Source: Roseibium sp. Sym1 (lineage in GTDB: Bacteria > Pseudomonadota > Alphaproteobacteria > Rhizobiales > Stappiaceae). Taken from it: a stretch of 64,000 nt of DNA. A model generated the notes under the pieces. That model ran no database searches and was not told the DNA's origin. It saw nothing but the letters and a program-made list of their open reading frames with translations. A program made the translations under genes and the position numbers. Positions 63,467 through 64,000 of the stretch are shown here, in pieces. Where the stretch lies: positions 6,050,501-6,114,500 of the forward strand of contig NZ_CP114786.1 of NCBI RefSeq assembly GCF_027359675.1. The letters are read 5' to 3'. The stretch's first letter is position 1. Each line of letters starts with the position of its first letter.

Positions 63467-64000
63467 TATTAATCTTGACTGTAGGCGCAAAGGTTATGGG
63501 CGCGCAGGAATGACAGGGACAAGGGGCGTTCCATTTCGATGAGTTCGGTCTTCAAGGATCACTCGGCTTGCATGGGTCACTTCGGCGGGAGCTGCTTTCA
63601 CGTCCAGAATATTCCTGTCGAGGCAGGCAGATTTGGTGCAAGCCCTTGCGGAACCATCCCGGAATTTCTTTCAAAGCATCAGCACGCCGACGGAGACAAT
63701 ACAGAGCGCGCATGGTGTTGCAATGCCCCAATGTCGCAAATGGCATACAATAATGCGCGCGGCCTCTTCAACAGGAATTCGGAATCGCGCCGCAGCAGAC
63801 GGTCGTGGCGTTGAAAGCGCCCGAGGCGTCTGGCTCAGGCCCTGAATGCAGCCGGGTGTCGGCGGTCGGGACGCGGCCGTTGCGACACCCGTTCCATCCA
63901 GCGACTGTGAGTGCCCGTGGTAAGGGGTGAGCCCTTCCCACGGGCCAAGGCGGCCCACCTTTTCTCTACCAAACCTTCCAGAAGTGGCGTGCGACGACGT
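63467..64000. other. Window end without a convincing gene
   Basis: No open frame here has a ribosome-binding site or recognisable product. The strongest signal is a pair of overlapping hairpins at 63914-63968, listed separately. A gene may start or end beyond the window. Confidence 0.55.
63914..63968 (+). terminator. Two mutually exclusive hairpins, possible terminator or attenuator
   Basis: A long stem (63914-63927 with 63933-63946; GCCCGTGG...CCACGGGC outer part and AAGGG/CCCTT inner part, one mismatch, GTGAG loop) overlaps a short one (GGGCC at 63943-63947 with GGCCC at 63953-63957) that is followed by ACCTTTTCTCT. Only one can form at a time, the geometry of an attenuator. The gene it would control is not in the window. 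Confidence 0.4.

Noticed and set aside
63539..63958. Small open frames at the window end
   Set aside because: They have neither a ribosome-binding site nor recognisable composition, and frames on both strands are equally good.

Overview
The window is GC-rich and almost fully coding. It looks like a chromosomal stretch from an alphaproteobacterium, probably a marine Stappiaceae or Rhodobacterales-type organism such as Roseibium/Labrenzia. That placement is an inference from an IalB-family protein, VCBS adhesin export, a copper-maturation set next to a Crp/Fnr regulator, codon use and many 4-nt stop/start overlaps. No rRNA, tRNA, CRISPR array or insertion sequence was seen.

Region 1 (1-7573, plus strand) starts with a TlpA-type thioredoxin. 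A well-formed sigma-54 promoter (891-906), with two inverted repeats upstream, then leads a tight operon: an SsuA/TauA/NMT1-like binding protein, permease, a Cys-Cys membrane protein, ATPase, SCO, PCu(A)C copper chaperone, diheme cytochrome c and a Crp/Fnr regulator. It reads as a solute uptake system joined to copper and cytochrome maturation for a respiratory enzyme outside the window.

Region 2 (8048-31094, plus strand) is the outstanding part: a 23-kb, seven-gene operon. It encodes a Hint-domain (autoprocessing) protein, an FN3-like protein of 1049 aa, a 1215-aa protein of unknown function, two tandem ComEC-like metallo-beta-lactamase-fold paralogues, a 2487-aa beta-rich protein with LysM-like modules, and a 1430-aa protein with many degenerate LysM-like modules. 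The last six genes overlap each other by 1 or 4 nt. None of the large proteins has a recognisable signal peptide. I know of no described system with this composition and consider it the best candidate for a new system.

Region 3 (31188-42240, minus strand) is a type I secretion operon: two complementary, degenerate ABC subunits, an HlyD-type adaptor and their probable substrate, a 2006-aa VCBS adhesin. The adhesin carries eleven 81-bp proline-rich repeats and a nearly identical 939-bp tandem duplication.

Region 4 (42514-49888) holds an IalB protein, a classical autotransporter, a small secreted protein, a DUF3592-like membrane protein and a TMEM43-like protein. A conserved 22-bp element occurs in three of the intergenic regions here, so these genes may share a regulator.

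Region 5 (50258-53266) has two LuxR-type regulators. One is fused to an alpha/beta-hydrolase fold that has lost its catalytic Ser and His, and a perfect 18-bp palindrome lies between the two genes.

Region 6 (53586-63466) is a surface-polysaccharide locus. On the plus strand are a Wzx-like flippase, a GT-C membrane protein and a GT2 glycosyltransferase. On the minus strand are a GT4 glycosyltransferase, a Wzm permease and two different Wzt-type ATPases. The last 0.5 kb has no convincing gene but ends in two overlapping hairpins.
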